Assembly (NCBI RefSeq): GCF_003651225.1
Contig: NZ_RCDB01000003.1
Location: forward strand, 623,259-687,258
Length of the DNA: 64,000 bases
Reading direction: 5' to 3'
Origin: Microbacterium telephonicum
Lineage (GTDB): Bacteria > Actinomycetota > Actinomycetes > Actinomycetales > Microbacteriaceae
This document shows, one piece after another, positions 10,654 to 18,064 of this stretch. Each line of letters opens with the position of its first letter. The stretch's first letter is position 1. Under the pieces are notes generated by a model. That model did not search any database. It was not told the DNA's origin and saw nothing but the letters and a program-made list of their open reading frames with translations. The position numbers were made by a program, and so were the translations under genes.

Positions 10654-11687
10654 AGACGCGCACATCTTGGCTCGTCATCGCCGGGTTCTCGGTCGTCGCG
10701 CTCGGCGCCACCGGCGCGGTCGGCGCATCGGCGTGGGCGGACTATCAATCCCGCCAGCTCGCACCGAGCTCCGTGTCGACGACGGATGCCGCGAAGCTCA
10801 CCGGTGCGGGGCGGGTGGTGTTCCGCAACACCGCAGCGGGCGCCGGGTATGGGCACGTGGCATCCGTGCCGCATGACGCGCCCGGCGCCGAACGCGAGGT
10901 GTCCGTGATCGCCTGCGACCGTGTCGACGCGACGGCGGACGAGGTCTCCTGCCTGCGCACGGTTCGCGGGATCACTCCTCTATATACAGGCACGCTCTAC
11001 GGCGCCGACGGCGACGAGCGGGGCACCTGGCCGCTGACCGGAATCCCGAGTCGCACGCGCCTCTCCGATGACGGCTCGATGATCGCGACGACTGCCTTCG
11101 TCACGGGCCACTCCTACGCGACGATCGGCTTCTCGACCGCGACGACGATCCACTCCCCCGACGGCGCCGACCTCGGCAACCTCGAGGAGTGGACCCTGCT
11201 GATCGACGGACAGGTCAGCGCTCCGGTCGATCGCAACTACTGGGGAATCACGTTCGCCGACGACGACACGTTCTATGCCACCGCCGGCATGACTACCCAG
11301 GGCGTCACGTACCTGGTGCGCGGATCGATCGCGGCGCGGACGATGGAGACCCTCGCGACGAACGTCGAGTGCCCGTCGCTGTCGCCCGACGGCACCCGTG
11401 TCGCCTTCAAACGGGTGACAGCCGGGTCGGGCCCGACGGTGCACTGGACGCCGGCGATCTACGACCTCGCGACGGGCGCCGTGTCGCTGCTGCCGGAGAA
11501 GCGCTCGATCGACGACCAGATCGAGTGGCTCGACGACGACACGATCCTCTACGGGATGCCGCGGGTCGGTGTCGCCGGCGACACCGATGTGTGGTCGCTG
11601 GCGGCAGACGGGTCAGGCGGGCCGGAGGTCTTCATCGAGCACGCGTGGTCTCCGTCGGTCGTGCGGGGCGGTGACGGCGGACGATGA
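10650..11687 (+). CDS. Secreted or membrane-anchored beta-propeller-like (TolB-type) protein
   Basis: 345 residues beginning VKTRTSWLVIAGFSVVALGATGAVGASAWADY, an uncleaved anchor or signal peptide. The body has repeated strand patterns typical of TolB/WD-like propellers: SLSPDGTRVAFKRV, TPAIYDLATGAVSLL, DQIEWLDDDTILYGMP and DVWSLAADGSG. A GGAGG lies eight bases before the GTG start, which overlaps the MFS stop. Function unknown; probably a surface binding or scaffold partner of the transporter. Its last 56 bases overlap the convergent VanZ-like gene. Confidence 0.75.
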   Translation: MKTRTSWLVIAGFSVVALGATGAVGASAWADYQSRQLAPSSVSTTDAAKLTGAGRVVFRNTAAGAGYGHVASVPHDAPGAEREVSVIACDRVDATADEVSCLRTVRGITPLYTGTLYGADGDERGTWPLTGIPSRTRLSDDGSMIATTAFVTGHSYATIGFSTATTIHSPDGADLGNLEEWTLLIDGQVSAPVDRNYWGITFADDDTFYATAGMTTQGVTYLVRGSIAARTMETLATNVECPSLSPDGTRVAFKRVTAGSGPTVHWTPAIYDLATGAVSLLPEKRSIDDQIEWLDDDTILYGMPRVGVAGDTDVWSLAADGSGGPEVFIEHAWSPSVVRGGDGGR

Positions 11688-12075
11688 GCCAGGCGATGAG
11701 CGCACCGAGAAGAGTGCCGAGGGCGTTGGCGACGATGTCGCGAAGGCTCGTGACACGATTCGGCAGCAACGTCTGGATCAGCTCCGCCGACACCGACAGG
11801 CCGACCGCAAGGAGCATCCCGACCCATGGCCGCCCTGACAGCATCGTCAGCAGAAGCCCGAGGGGAAGGAAGAGAAGGATGTTCGCCGCGAACTCCACCC
11901 ACCCCTGTCGCACGACGCCTCCGCCCGGGAACGATTGGAGCAGCGTGGTCAGCCGTTCCACGATCTCGCCCGGTCCGACGGGCGAGAGCAGGAGAGCGAC
12001 CGCAAGAAGGACGTACACGATGAGCGCGATGCCGATTCGACGGCGGAACTGGGGCACACCGACACTGTCGCACAC
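11632..12075 (-). CDS. VanZ-family membrane protein
   Basis: 147 residues with four hydrophobic helices and the VanZ-type pattern FAANILLFLPLGLLLTML, then VSAELIQTLLPNRVTSLRDIVANALGTLLG, where the ELIQ and RDIVAN(A)xG residues are the conserved part. GTG start at 12075 (MCDSVGVPQF); a GTG six codons later is possible. VanZ-like proteins are linked to glycopeptide tolerance and envelope processes, but the molecular activity is not known. It overlaps the convergent gene 10650-11687 by 56 bases and is divergent from the large glycosyltransferase only 27 bases away. Confidence 0.85.
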   Translation of the reverse strand: MCDSVGVPQFRRRIGIALIVYVLLAVALLLSPVGPGEIVERLTTLLQSFPGGGVVRQGWVEFAANILLFLPLGLLLTMLSGRPWVGMLLAVGLSVSAELIQTLLPNRVTSLRDIVANALGTLLGALIAWLIVRRHRPARPTETTRAR

Positions 12076-12102
12076 GGACCCGCACGGCCCCGGGGTCTGC
12101 TG

Positions 12103-14796
12103 ATGAACACTGCCGAATCAGCGCCGGAGTTCCGGCCGGAGGGTCGCGCGGACGTCGCGATCGTCGTCGTCACCTACAACAGTTGCGCCGACCTCGACGG
12201 CCTGATCGCCTCGGTGCGCGAAGAGGCGCGTCACGTCTCCATCCGGTTGATCATCGCCGACAACTCCTCCAGCGATGACTCGCTCATGCGAGCTCGCGCC
12301 CATTCCGACGTCGTCGTCGTCTCGACGGGAGGCAACCTCGGCTACGCAGGCGGCATCAACGTAGCGATGCGCCGGATGGGTGACGTCGAATCGATCCTGA
12401 TCCTCAACCCCGATCTGCGGATCGAGCCTGGCGCGGTGGCGCGACTGCTGACCACCCTGCGCGGCGAGGCTTCCATCGGGGCTGTCGTCCCGCGGATGCT
12501 CGACGCCGATGGCAACCTCTACCTTTCGCTGCGGCGGGAGCCGACGTTGTTGCGTGCGGCAGCCGATGCGGTGCTCGGAAGACGATGGATTGGTCGCCCG
12601 GCACCGCTGTCCGAGTACGTGCGCACTCCCTCAGACTATGTCCGAGCCCGCGACGTGGATTGGGCGACGGGTGCCGCGATCATGGTGCGCGCGAGCGTCG
12701 CGGAAGCGGTCGGCGAGTGGGATGAGCGCTTCTTCCTCTACTCAGAGGAGACGGACTACCTGCGGCGTGTCCGCGTCCTCGGATGGCGGGTGCGCTATGA
12801 GCCCGAGGCCACCGTCGTGCACCGACGTGGCGGTTCGGGTGTGTCGGATGAACTCACTGCGCTGACGGTCGTCAATCGCGTGAGGTATGCGCAAAAGCAC
12901 CACCCTCGGACGGCGGGGATGTATCGCCTACTGGTGCGCGCCGGCGAGCAGTTGCGGCGCGCCGACCGAACCCACGATCGCGCGCGCTGGGCGCTTGCCC
13001 GCGTCGATCGGTGGGCCCTCCTGCCGCGGGCCACGTACGACCCCCTCCCTGTGCCCACGTTCCCGGAAGCGTGTGTGATCATCCCGGCGCACAACGAGGC
13101 CGCGGTCATCGATCGCACTCTCGCCCCGCTGTCCGATCTCGCCGCGGCTGGGCGAATCGAGGTGATCGTCTCCTGCAATGGCTGCTCCGACGATACGGCG
13201 GCGCGCGCTGCCGCCCGTCCGGGGGTGCGGGTGATCGAGTCTCCCATCGGCTCCAAGGTCGCCGCGATCGACGCGGCGGAGCGCGTGGCGACGATGTGGC
13301 CGCGCGTGTACCTCGACGCCGACGTGGTGCTCTCGCCGCGAGCCCTCGCGGCGCTCGTGGCCGAGCTCGACGACGAGCAACCCCTCGCGGGCCGTCCTGT
13401 CGCCGTCGTCGACGCCGAAGCGTCATCTCGCACCGTGCGCCGCTACCAGCGCGCCCGCGAACGGATGCCGTCGCTGTCCACGCATCTGTGGGGCGCGGGC
13501 ATCTATGCCCTCAACGCCGCTGCGCGTGCGCGATTCGATGAGTTCCCCAAGGTGATCGCCGACGATGTGTTCGTCGACGAGATGTTCGCGCCCGAGGAGA
13601 AGCGGATCGTCGCGACCGACCCGGTCATCGTCCAGGCGCCACGTGACTCGGCGAGCCTGATCGGCGTGCTCACACGAGCTCGGCGCGGCCCTGCACAGCA
13701 GGGTGTCGACTCAGGCCGCGAGACGGTGCGGGAGCTGGGCAGATCGGTGCGCGGCCCGGCGAGCGCGGCGGACGCAGTGACCTACCTCGCCTTCGCTGGC
13801 CGTGCCCGCCTTCGCGCGCGACGCACGTCATCGGTATGGGAGCGCGACGATTCGACGCGGATACCGCTTCATACCGCTACCGCTACCGCAGCCGCAGCCG
13901 CAGCCGCAGCCGCAGCCGCGCCGATGATCACGCCTCCCCTGCGGATGGACCACGTCGTCCTCACCCGCTTCAATCTGCCGACGCCGGGGCCCGAGAGCCT
14001 CATCCGCGCGCAAGAGGGGTGGCTGCGCAACCGCATCGCACTCTTCGAGCGCTACACAGTGCCGAGCATGAAAGCGCAGTCGACAGACGCCTTCACCTGG
14101 GTCGTCTACGTCGACCCGCTCAGCCCGACATGGCTGCTCGACTCGCTCGCCGTACACGAAGCGGCGGGAGTGCTGCACGTCCTCCCCCGCGAGAGCGTCA
14201 CGTGGCGCGATGCGGCGGCAGATGCGCGGGCGATCAGCGGAGCGCACGGCGACCTCCTGGTCACGACCAACCTCGACAACGACGACGCCGTGGGCTCGGA
14301 CTTCATCGCCCGCATCCAACAGGCTGCACAGACGACGCCGCGGGCCGCGATCTACCTGCGAGATGGACTCGTCATCGCCGGAGACGAGGTCTACCTGCGT
14401 CGCGATCCCGACAACGCGTTCTGCAGCGTTTCCGAACCTTGGAGCGCCGAACCGCTGACGGCGTGGCGGGACTGGCACACCATGTTGCACCGACATCTGC
14501 CCGCCGTGTCGGTGTCGGGTGAGCCCGGTTGGCTGCAGGTCATCCACGGCCAGAACGTGAGCAATCGCGCACGTGGGCGACGTGTCTCGCCGCGACGATA
14601 CGACGCGCGTTTCCCCGGCCTGCTCGACACCATCCCGGTGCCGAGCCGAGTCGAGTTGGCCTCGGACAGCCTCCTCCAGCGCCCCCTCCGCGCCGCTGTC
14701 GACACGGCACGCGGCGCGGCGAAGGCGACGGTGCTCGCCGTCGCCGGCAAGGACGGGCTCGACTCGGTGAAGGAACGCCTGGCCCGGGTGGGGTGA
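12103..14796 (+). CDS. Three-domain glycosyltransferase (GT2 - GT2 - rhamnosyltransferase-like fusion)
   Basis: 897 residues from ATG 12103. Domain 1 (about 15-285) is GT2: VVVTYNSCADLDGL, DNSSSDDS, GNLGYAGGIN, LNPDLRI, and FFLYSEETDYLRRVRV. Domain 2 (about 320-560) is a second GT2: VIIPAHNEAAVIDRTL, SCNGCSDDT and YLDADVVL. Domain 3 (about 608-890) resembles the putative rhamnosyltransferase family: DHVVLTRFNLPTPG, FTWVVYVDPLSP and the acidic TNLDNDDAVG motif. Domains 2 and 3 are joined by an alanine-rich linker encoded by a hexamer repeat, with an internal ATG at 13924 just before domain 3. One chain could add several sugars in order. Cytoplasmic. Confidence 0.88.
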   Translation: MNTAESAPEFRPEGRADVAIVVVTYNSCADLDGLIASVREEARHVSIRLIIADNSSSDDSLMRARAHSDVVVVSTGGNLGYAGGINVAMRRMGDVESILILNPDLRIEPGAVARLLTTLRGEASIGAVVPRMLDADGNLYLSLRREPTLLRAAADAVLGRRWIGRPAPLSEYVRTPSDYVRARDVDWATGAAIMVRASVAEAVGEWDERFFLYSEETDYLRRVRVLGWRVRYEPEATVVHRRGGSGVSDELTALTVVNRVRYAQKHHPRTAGMYRLLVRAGEQLRRADRTHDRARWALARVDRWALLPRATYDPLPVPTFPEACVIIPAHNEAAVIDRTLAPLSDLAAAGRIEVIVSCNGCSDDTAARAAARPGVRVIESPIGSKVAAIDAAERVATMWPRVYLDADVVLSPRALAALVAELDDEQPLAGRPVAVVDAEASSRTVRRYQRARERMPSLSTHLWGAGIYALNAAARARFDEFPKVIADDVFVDEMFAPEEKRIVATDPVIVQAPRDSASLIGVLTRARRGPAQQGVDSGRETVRELGRSVRGPASAADAVTYLAFAGRARLRARRTSSVWERDDSTRIPLHTATATAAAAAAAAAAAPMITPPLRMDHVVLTRFNLPTPGPESLIRAQEGWLRNRIALFERYTVPSMKAQSTDAFTWVVYVDPLSPTWLLDSLAVHEAAGVLHVLPRESVTWRDAAADARAISGAHGDLLVTTNLDNDDAVGSDFIARIQQAAQTTPRAAIYLRDGLVIAGDEVYLRRDPDNAFCSVSEPWSAEPLTAWRDWHTMLHRHLPAVSVSGEPGWLQVIHGQNVSNRARGRRVSPRRYDARFPGLLDTIPVPSRVELASDSLLQRPLRAAVDTARGAAKATVLAVAGKDGLDSVKERLARVG
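13867..13917 (+). repeat. Hexanucleotide repeat encoding an Ala-rich interdomain linker
   Basis: Imperfect ACCGCT units are followed by five perfect GCAGCC copies (13888-13917). They encode ATATAAAA and further alanines between the second and third glycosyltransferase domains. The unit is six bases, so length changes keep the reading frame and would only vary linker length. Confidence 0.85.
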
Positions 14797-14831
14797 GCAT
14801 CCGCGGTACCGGCTGGATGCCGTCGGCGCAT

Positions 14832-16202
14832 TCACCGAGTTCGCGCGGCGATGCTCCGATCCGCCGCACCGACCGTGCGCACCGCACCCGCGAGCCCGAC
14901 GAGCAGGAACGGCAGGGCCGCCGCGATCGGGAATGAGAGGCCGTCGAAGAACCCGAAGAGTACGGCCACCGTCACGAGCGATGCGACGAGGGCATGCCCG
15001 ATGAGCGGCACGTCGGTGTGGATGGAGACGCGCGCCGCGTGGAGCGAACTCCAGACACCGGCGACGAACAGCGCGACCACTGTCAGGACTCCCAGGACTC
15101 CGAGCTCCACAGCGAGAAGCACCCACTGGTTGTCGAAGATGTAGTACCTCGGCAGAAATGTGCCGAACCCGTTGCCGTAGACCGGCGACGTCGACACGAA
15201 AAGCGGGGCACGATCGAGCGCGTTGACTCGTGACGTCGTACTCGCGTCGCTTCCGGCGCTGCTGAAGAGCCCAACCATCGTTCCCAGCAGCCCGGGCACC
15301 GCCACCACGACGATCGCCGCCAATGCGCTGGCGCCGATGATGACCGGCATGCGGGTGCGCCGAGGAAGACCGGGAATGAGCGCGATCAGCGCGACGCCGA
15401 TCCCGACGACGGCCGACCGTGACACCGCCAGGAACGACGCCAGCCCGATCGCCCCGACCGGCACCCACCAGAGGACGCGCCGTGCTGCGCTGACCGGATG
15501 AAAGCCGTGACCGATCGCCGCGGCGACCGCGAGCGGGAGGACGGCGCTGAGAGCCGTCGCATACTCGAGCGGGTGCGTCGCCGTGCCCGAGGAACGGGTG
15601 AATGAGCCACGTGCATCGACGCCGCCGTCGACGCCGGTCATGCCCGGTAACGCACCGAAGATCTCGATGAGGTTCTGCCCCGTCACGAACTGTGCGATTC
15701 CTAGAGCGGCCAGGAGCGCACCCGCGATGACCACCCGGCGCAGCACTCGCGACAACTCACGTACGGTACGGATGCCGTCCATCGCCACCAGCATGACCCC
15801 GCCCCACGACAGCAGCCGCAGCACGCCGGTGACGGCCGGGCTGATCTGGTCGAAGGGCTGTCCTCGCAGCAAGGACGCCGCGAGACTGACCAGCGCGATG
15901 ACGATGAGCGCCCCGTACGCGAGCTTGGCCGGTTGCCACACCGGCCGCACCGAGAAGCTGGGCGCCTGCAGTCGCGCGAGACTCCACCACGCCAGCAGGC
16001 ACAGCCCCCACAGGAACGACGGTCGTCCGAGCGAGCCGAGTATCGCGATGCCCACGTTGGAGGGCACCGCGAACAGCAACACGAGGTAGACGGTGAGCAT
16101 CGTGGTCGCATCGATCCCGCGACGCCGCACCGAGGTCGCCTGCGCCGCGGCCATCGGATGCGCGATGGATCGCCGCGTGAGCGCCACGGTGACCCCGTCC
16201 AT
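14832..16202 (-). CDS. O-antigen ligase/polymerase-like membrane protein (Wzy-type)
   Basis: 456 residues with about ten to twelve hydrophobic segments and a long loop after residue 190 (GALPGMTGVDGGVDARGSFTRSSGTATHPLEYATAL). The Wzy_C/O-antigen-ligase pattern is visible in ARGSF...HP(L)EYA, and a second loop carries VYGNGFGTFLPRYYIFDNQW, typical of the periplasmic H/R-rich loops. It would polymerise repeat units outside the membrane. It lies 11 bases downstream of the two Wzz-like genes on the same strand, consistent with polymerase plus chain-length control in one transcript. A second such protein is at 60844-62169. Confidence 0.85.
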   Translation of the reverse strand: MDGVTVALTRRSIAHPMAAAQATSVRRRGIDATTMLTVYLVLLFAVPSNVGIAILGSLGRPSFLWGLCLLAWWSLARLQAPSFSVRPVWQPAKLAYGALIVIALVSLAASLLRGQPFDQISPAVTGVLRLLSWGGVMLVAMDGIRTVRELSRVLRRVVIAGALLAALGIAQFVTGQNLIEIFGALPGMTGVDGGVDARGSFTRSSGTATHPLEYATALSAVLPLAVAAAIGHGFHPVSAARRVLWWVPVGAIGLASFLAVSRSAVVGIGVALIALIPGLPRRTRMPVIIGASALAAIVVVAVPGLLGTMVGLFSSAGSDASTTSRVNALDRAPLFVSTSPVYGNGFGTFLPRYYIFDNQWVLLAVELGVLGVLTVVALFVAGVWSSLHAARVSIHTDVPLIGHALVASLVTVAVLFGFFDGLSFPIAAALPFLLVGLAGAVRTVGAADRSIAARTR

Positions 16203-16213
16203 CGCCGCTCGCC

Positions 16214-17122
16214 CTACCTCGAGGCCAGGTGCGCGCCCGCGGCCACGGCGTCCATCTCGCCCACGCCCTCATCCGTGGCACCGGGGGGCCCGCCGAAGCC
16301 GTCGTCGGCCGCCTCCCCGACAGGGGGCTTTTCGCGCGTGGCGCGCGACCGCGAGCGGCCGGCGCGCGGGGGCCGGCCGCGAACGTGCTCGACCGCATCC
16401 GCGTCCGCTTCTGCATCCAGTCGGAGATCAGCGGCGTCGGCGGCTTCCTGGTCGACGTCGGAAGCCGCATCTGCCGCAGGTTCGGCGGCCGTCGTGGGCG
16501 ATGCGGGCGCGACACGGCGACGCCGCGCCCGTGAGATCAGGAGCCCGTCGATCAGCGATGCGGCAATGATCGTCACGACGACGACGCCCGCACCGACGAG
16601 TGCGGTCATGGTGAGCCGGTTCTTCTGCTGCACAGTGCTGTGATCGTCGACGGTGATCGTGTTGACGGAGATGCGGTTGTCGGCGGCGATCCCCTGCTCG
16701 TCCTGGAGTCGGTCGAGGACGGCGGCGGTGTCGTCGACGAGCCAGCCCACCACCGCGCCGACGGCGGCGTCCGATGGGCCGGTTGCCGTCACGACGATCA
16801 CCGGGCTCGCCGTGGAGGTGTCCCGGGTCACCTGCACGTCGGTTCCCGGGTAGCGTTCGGCCACGTCGGCGAGCGTATTCGCGGAGCCGACGGCGAGCAC
16901 CACCACATCCGCAGCCTGTGACAGCCCTCCGATGTACAGGTACGGGTTGCCCCCCTCGGGCACGCTTGTCTCACCTGGGATGAGCAGCTGGCGGGCGCTG
17001 CGCTCATACGCCGGTCCGATGCTCACCCATGCGGCGCCGGCGATAGCGATCGCCAACACGATCCCGGGCACGACGATGTACCACCTGCGTCGGAGTCCGC
17101 GAAGGGTTTCTGCGAGATTCAT
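16214..17122 (-). CDS. Wzz-like polysaccharide co-polymerase (chain-length determinant), no kinase domain
   Basis: 302 residues from ATG 17122 (MNLAETLRGLRRRWYIVV). One membrane helix is near residues 14-34, an extracytoplasmic domain follows, and a second helix (LTMTALVGAGVVVVTIIAASLI) sits near 180-200, the two-helix Wzz/PCP topology. The cytoplasmic tail is acidic, Ala/Asp-rich and low complexity, without Walker motifs. It overlaps the upstream Wzz-like gene by four bases, so the two are co-translated and may form a hetero-oligomer. Confidence 0.8.
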   Translation of the reverse strand: MNLAETLRGLRRRWYIVVPGIVLAIAIAGAAWVSIGPAYERSARQLLIPGETSVPEGGNPYLYIGGLSQAADVVVLAVGSANTLADVAERYPGTDVQVTRDTSTASPVIVVTATGPSDAAVGAVVGWLVDDTAAVLDRLQDEQGIAADNRISVNTITVDDHSTVQQKNRLTMTALVGAGVVVVTIIAASLIDGLLISRARRRRVAPASPTTAAEPAADAASDVDQEAADAADLRLDAEADADAVEHVRGRPPRAGRSRSRATREKPPVGEAADDGFGGPPGATDEGVGEMDAVAAGAHLASR

Positions 17123-17823
17123 GAGACGATCTCCTCGACGCGCCGCCGTTGCGGTGCGATGCGTGCGGCACGCGGAGGCACTCCCCCACGGGCAGCGATC
17201 CGGTCGAGCAGTGTCGAGCCCCATGCCGCCATGGCGACGGCGGCGGCGACCAGCGCGGCGAAAGCGATCACGATCGCGCTGCGGGAGGGGTGGATCTCGT
17301 CGATCGCGGACGTGAGAGGGACCACGGATGCCGCGATGCGTTCTTCCGGCGCGATCCCGGCCTCAGCCTGGCGTGCGTCGGACGTCGAGAGGACCTGGGC
17401 GACGAGCTCCTCCTGCTTGTCCTGGACCCACTCCCGCGTGCGCCCGACGATCTGTACCTCTATCTGCGCGGCCCCGAAGCTGGTCACCCATTGCCCGCCC
17501 TCGTTGCGCAGCGAGACCGCGATGCCCTCCCGCACTCCCGCCCCGTAGAACGGCGCATCGGCGCCGGCGTACCGGAATGGCTGTTCGCCACCGTTGATGT
17601 CCTGTGCGACGCCATCGGCGAACGCGATCACGCTCGCATCGCGCGCACCGCTGTCAGGAAGAAGGAGTGTCTGGCCGGGAAGGGTGAACACGACCGCCGT
17701 ACGCGTTGCGTAGATCCCGCCGTCGCGTAAGAGCAGGGCGCCGGCCGCACCCGCGACGACGAGCATCGCGACCAACACATACCAACGCGTCCCCATCGAG
17801 CGCAAGAGCTCACGCAGTGTCAT
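17119..17823 (-). CDS. Wzz-like polysaccharide co-polymerase (chain-length determinant), no kinase domain
   Basis: 234 residues from ATG 17823 (MTLRELLRSMGTRWYVLVAMLVV). It has an N-terminal helix, an extracytoplasmic region and a C-terminal helix (AIVIAFAALVAAAVAMAAW) with a short basic tail. This is the same plan as the next gene but clearly divergent in sequence. No kinase domain is present. A TCTGGGGGGA box lies directly upstream of its start (17828-17836 on the complementary strand). It heads the co-polymerase/co-polymerase/polymerase transcript. Confidence 0.78.
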   Translation of the reverse strand: MTLRELLRSMGTRWYVLVAMLVVAGAAGALLLRDGGIYATRTAVVFTLPGQTLLLPDSGARDASVIAFADGVAQDINGGEQPFRYAGADAPFYGAGVREGIAVSLRNEGGQWVTSFGAAQIEVQIVGRTREWVQDKQEELVAQVLSTSDARQAEAGIAPEERIAASVVPLTSAIDEIHPSRSAIVIAFAALVAAAVAMAAWGSTLLDRIAARGGVPPRAARIAPQRRRVEEIVS

Positions 17824-18064
17824 CTCATCCCCCCAGACGAAAAGTGACCCCTCCTGATTAAACCACTGATCGATCCTGGAATCGACCGCCGATTTCCTGA
17901 TGGCTGCGAGTGCTCGGCGCCCGCACCCGACGAACATGAGATTCCTCTCACGCCACGTGAGAGTCCTCGAATGTGCCGGGGGCGGCGCATCTCCGGTTGT
18001 TAGCGTGACTCGAAGACTTCGCCCGCACACCCGATGCGCCGACCTCCGAACGAGGCCCACCCCC
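17824..18064. promoter_or_regulatory. Divergent promoter region with an 8-3-8 palindrome
   Basis: 241 bases between the minus-strand Wzz-like operon and the plus-strand secreted gene. It holds the perfect inverted repeat CTCTCACG-CCA-CGTGAGAG at 17945-17963, an operator-like site with no T-run. One GGGG box sits next to the Wzz start. Partly repeated ATCGATCCTGGAATCGACC-type sequence occurs near 17868-17890. No regulator gene in the window is an obvious partner. Confidence 0.5.
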
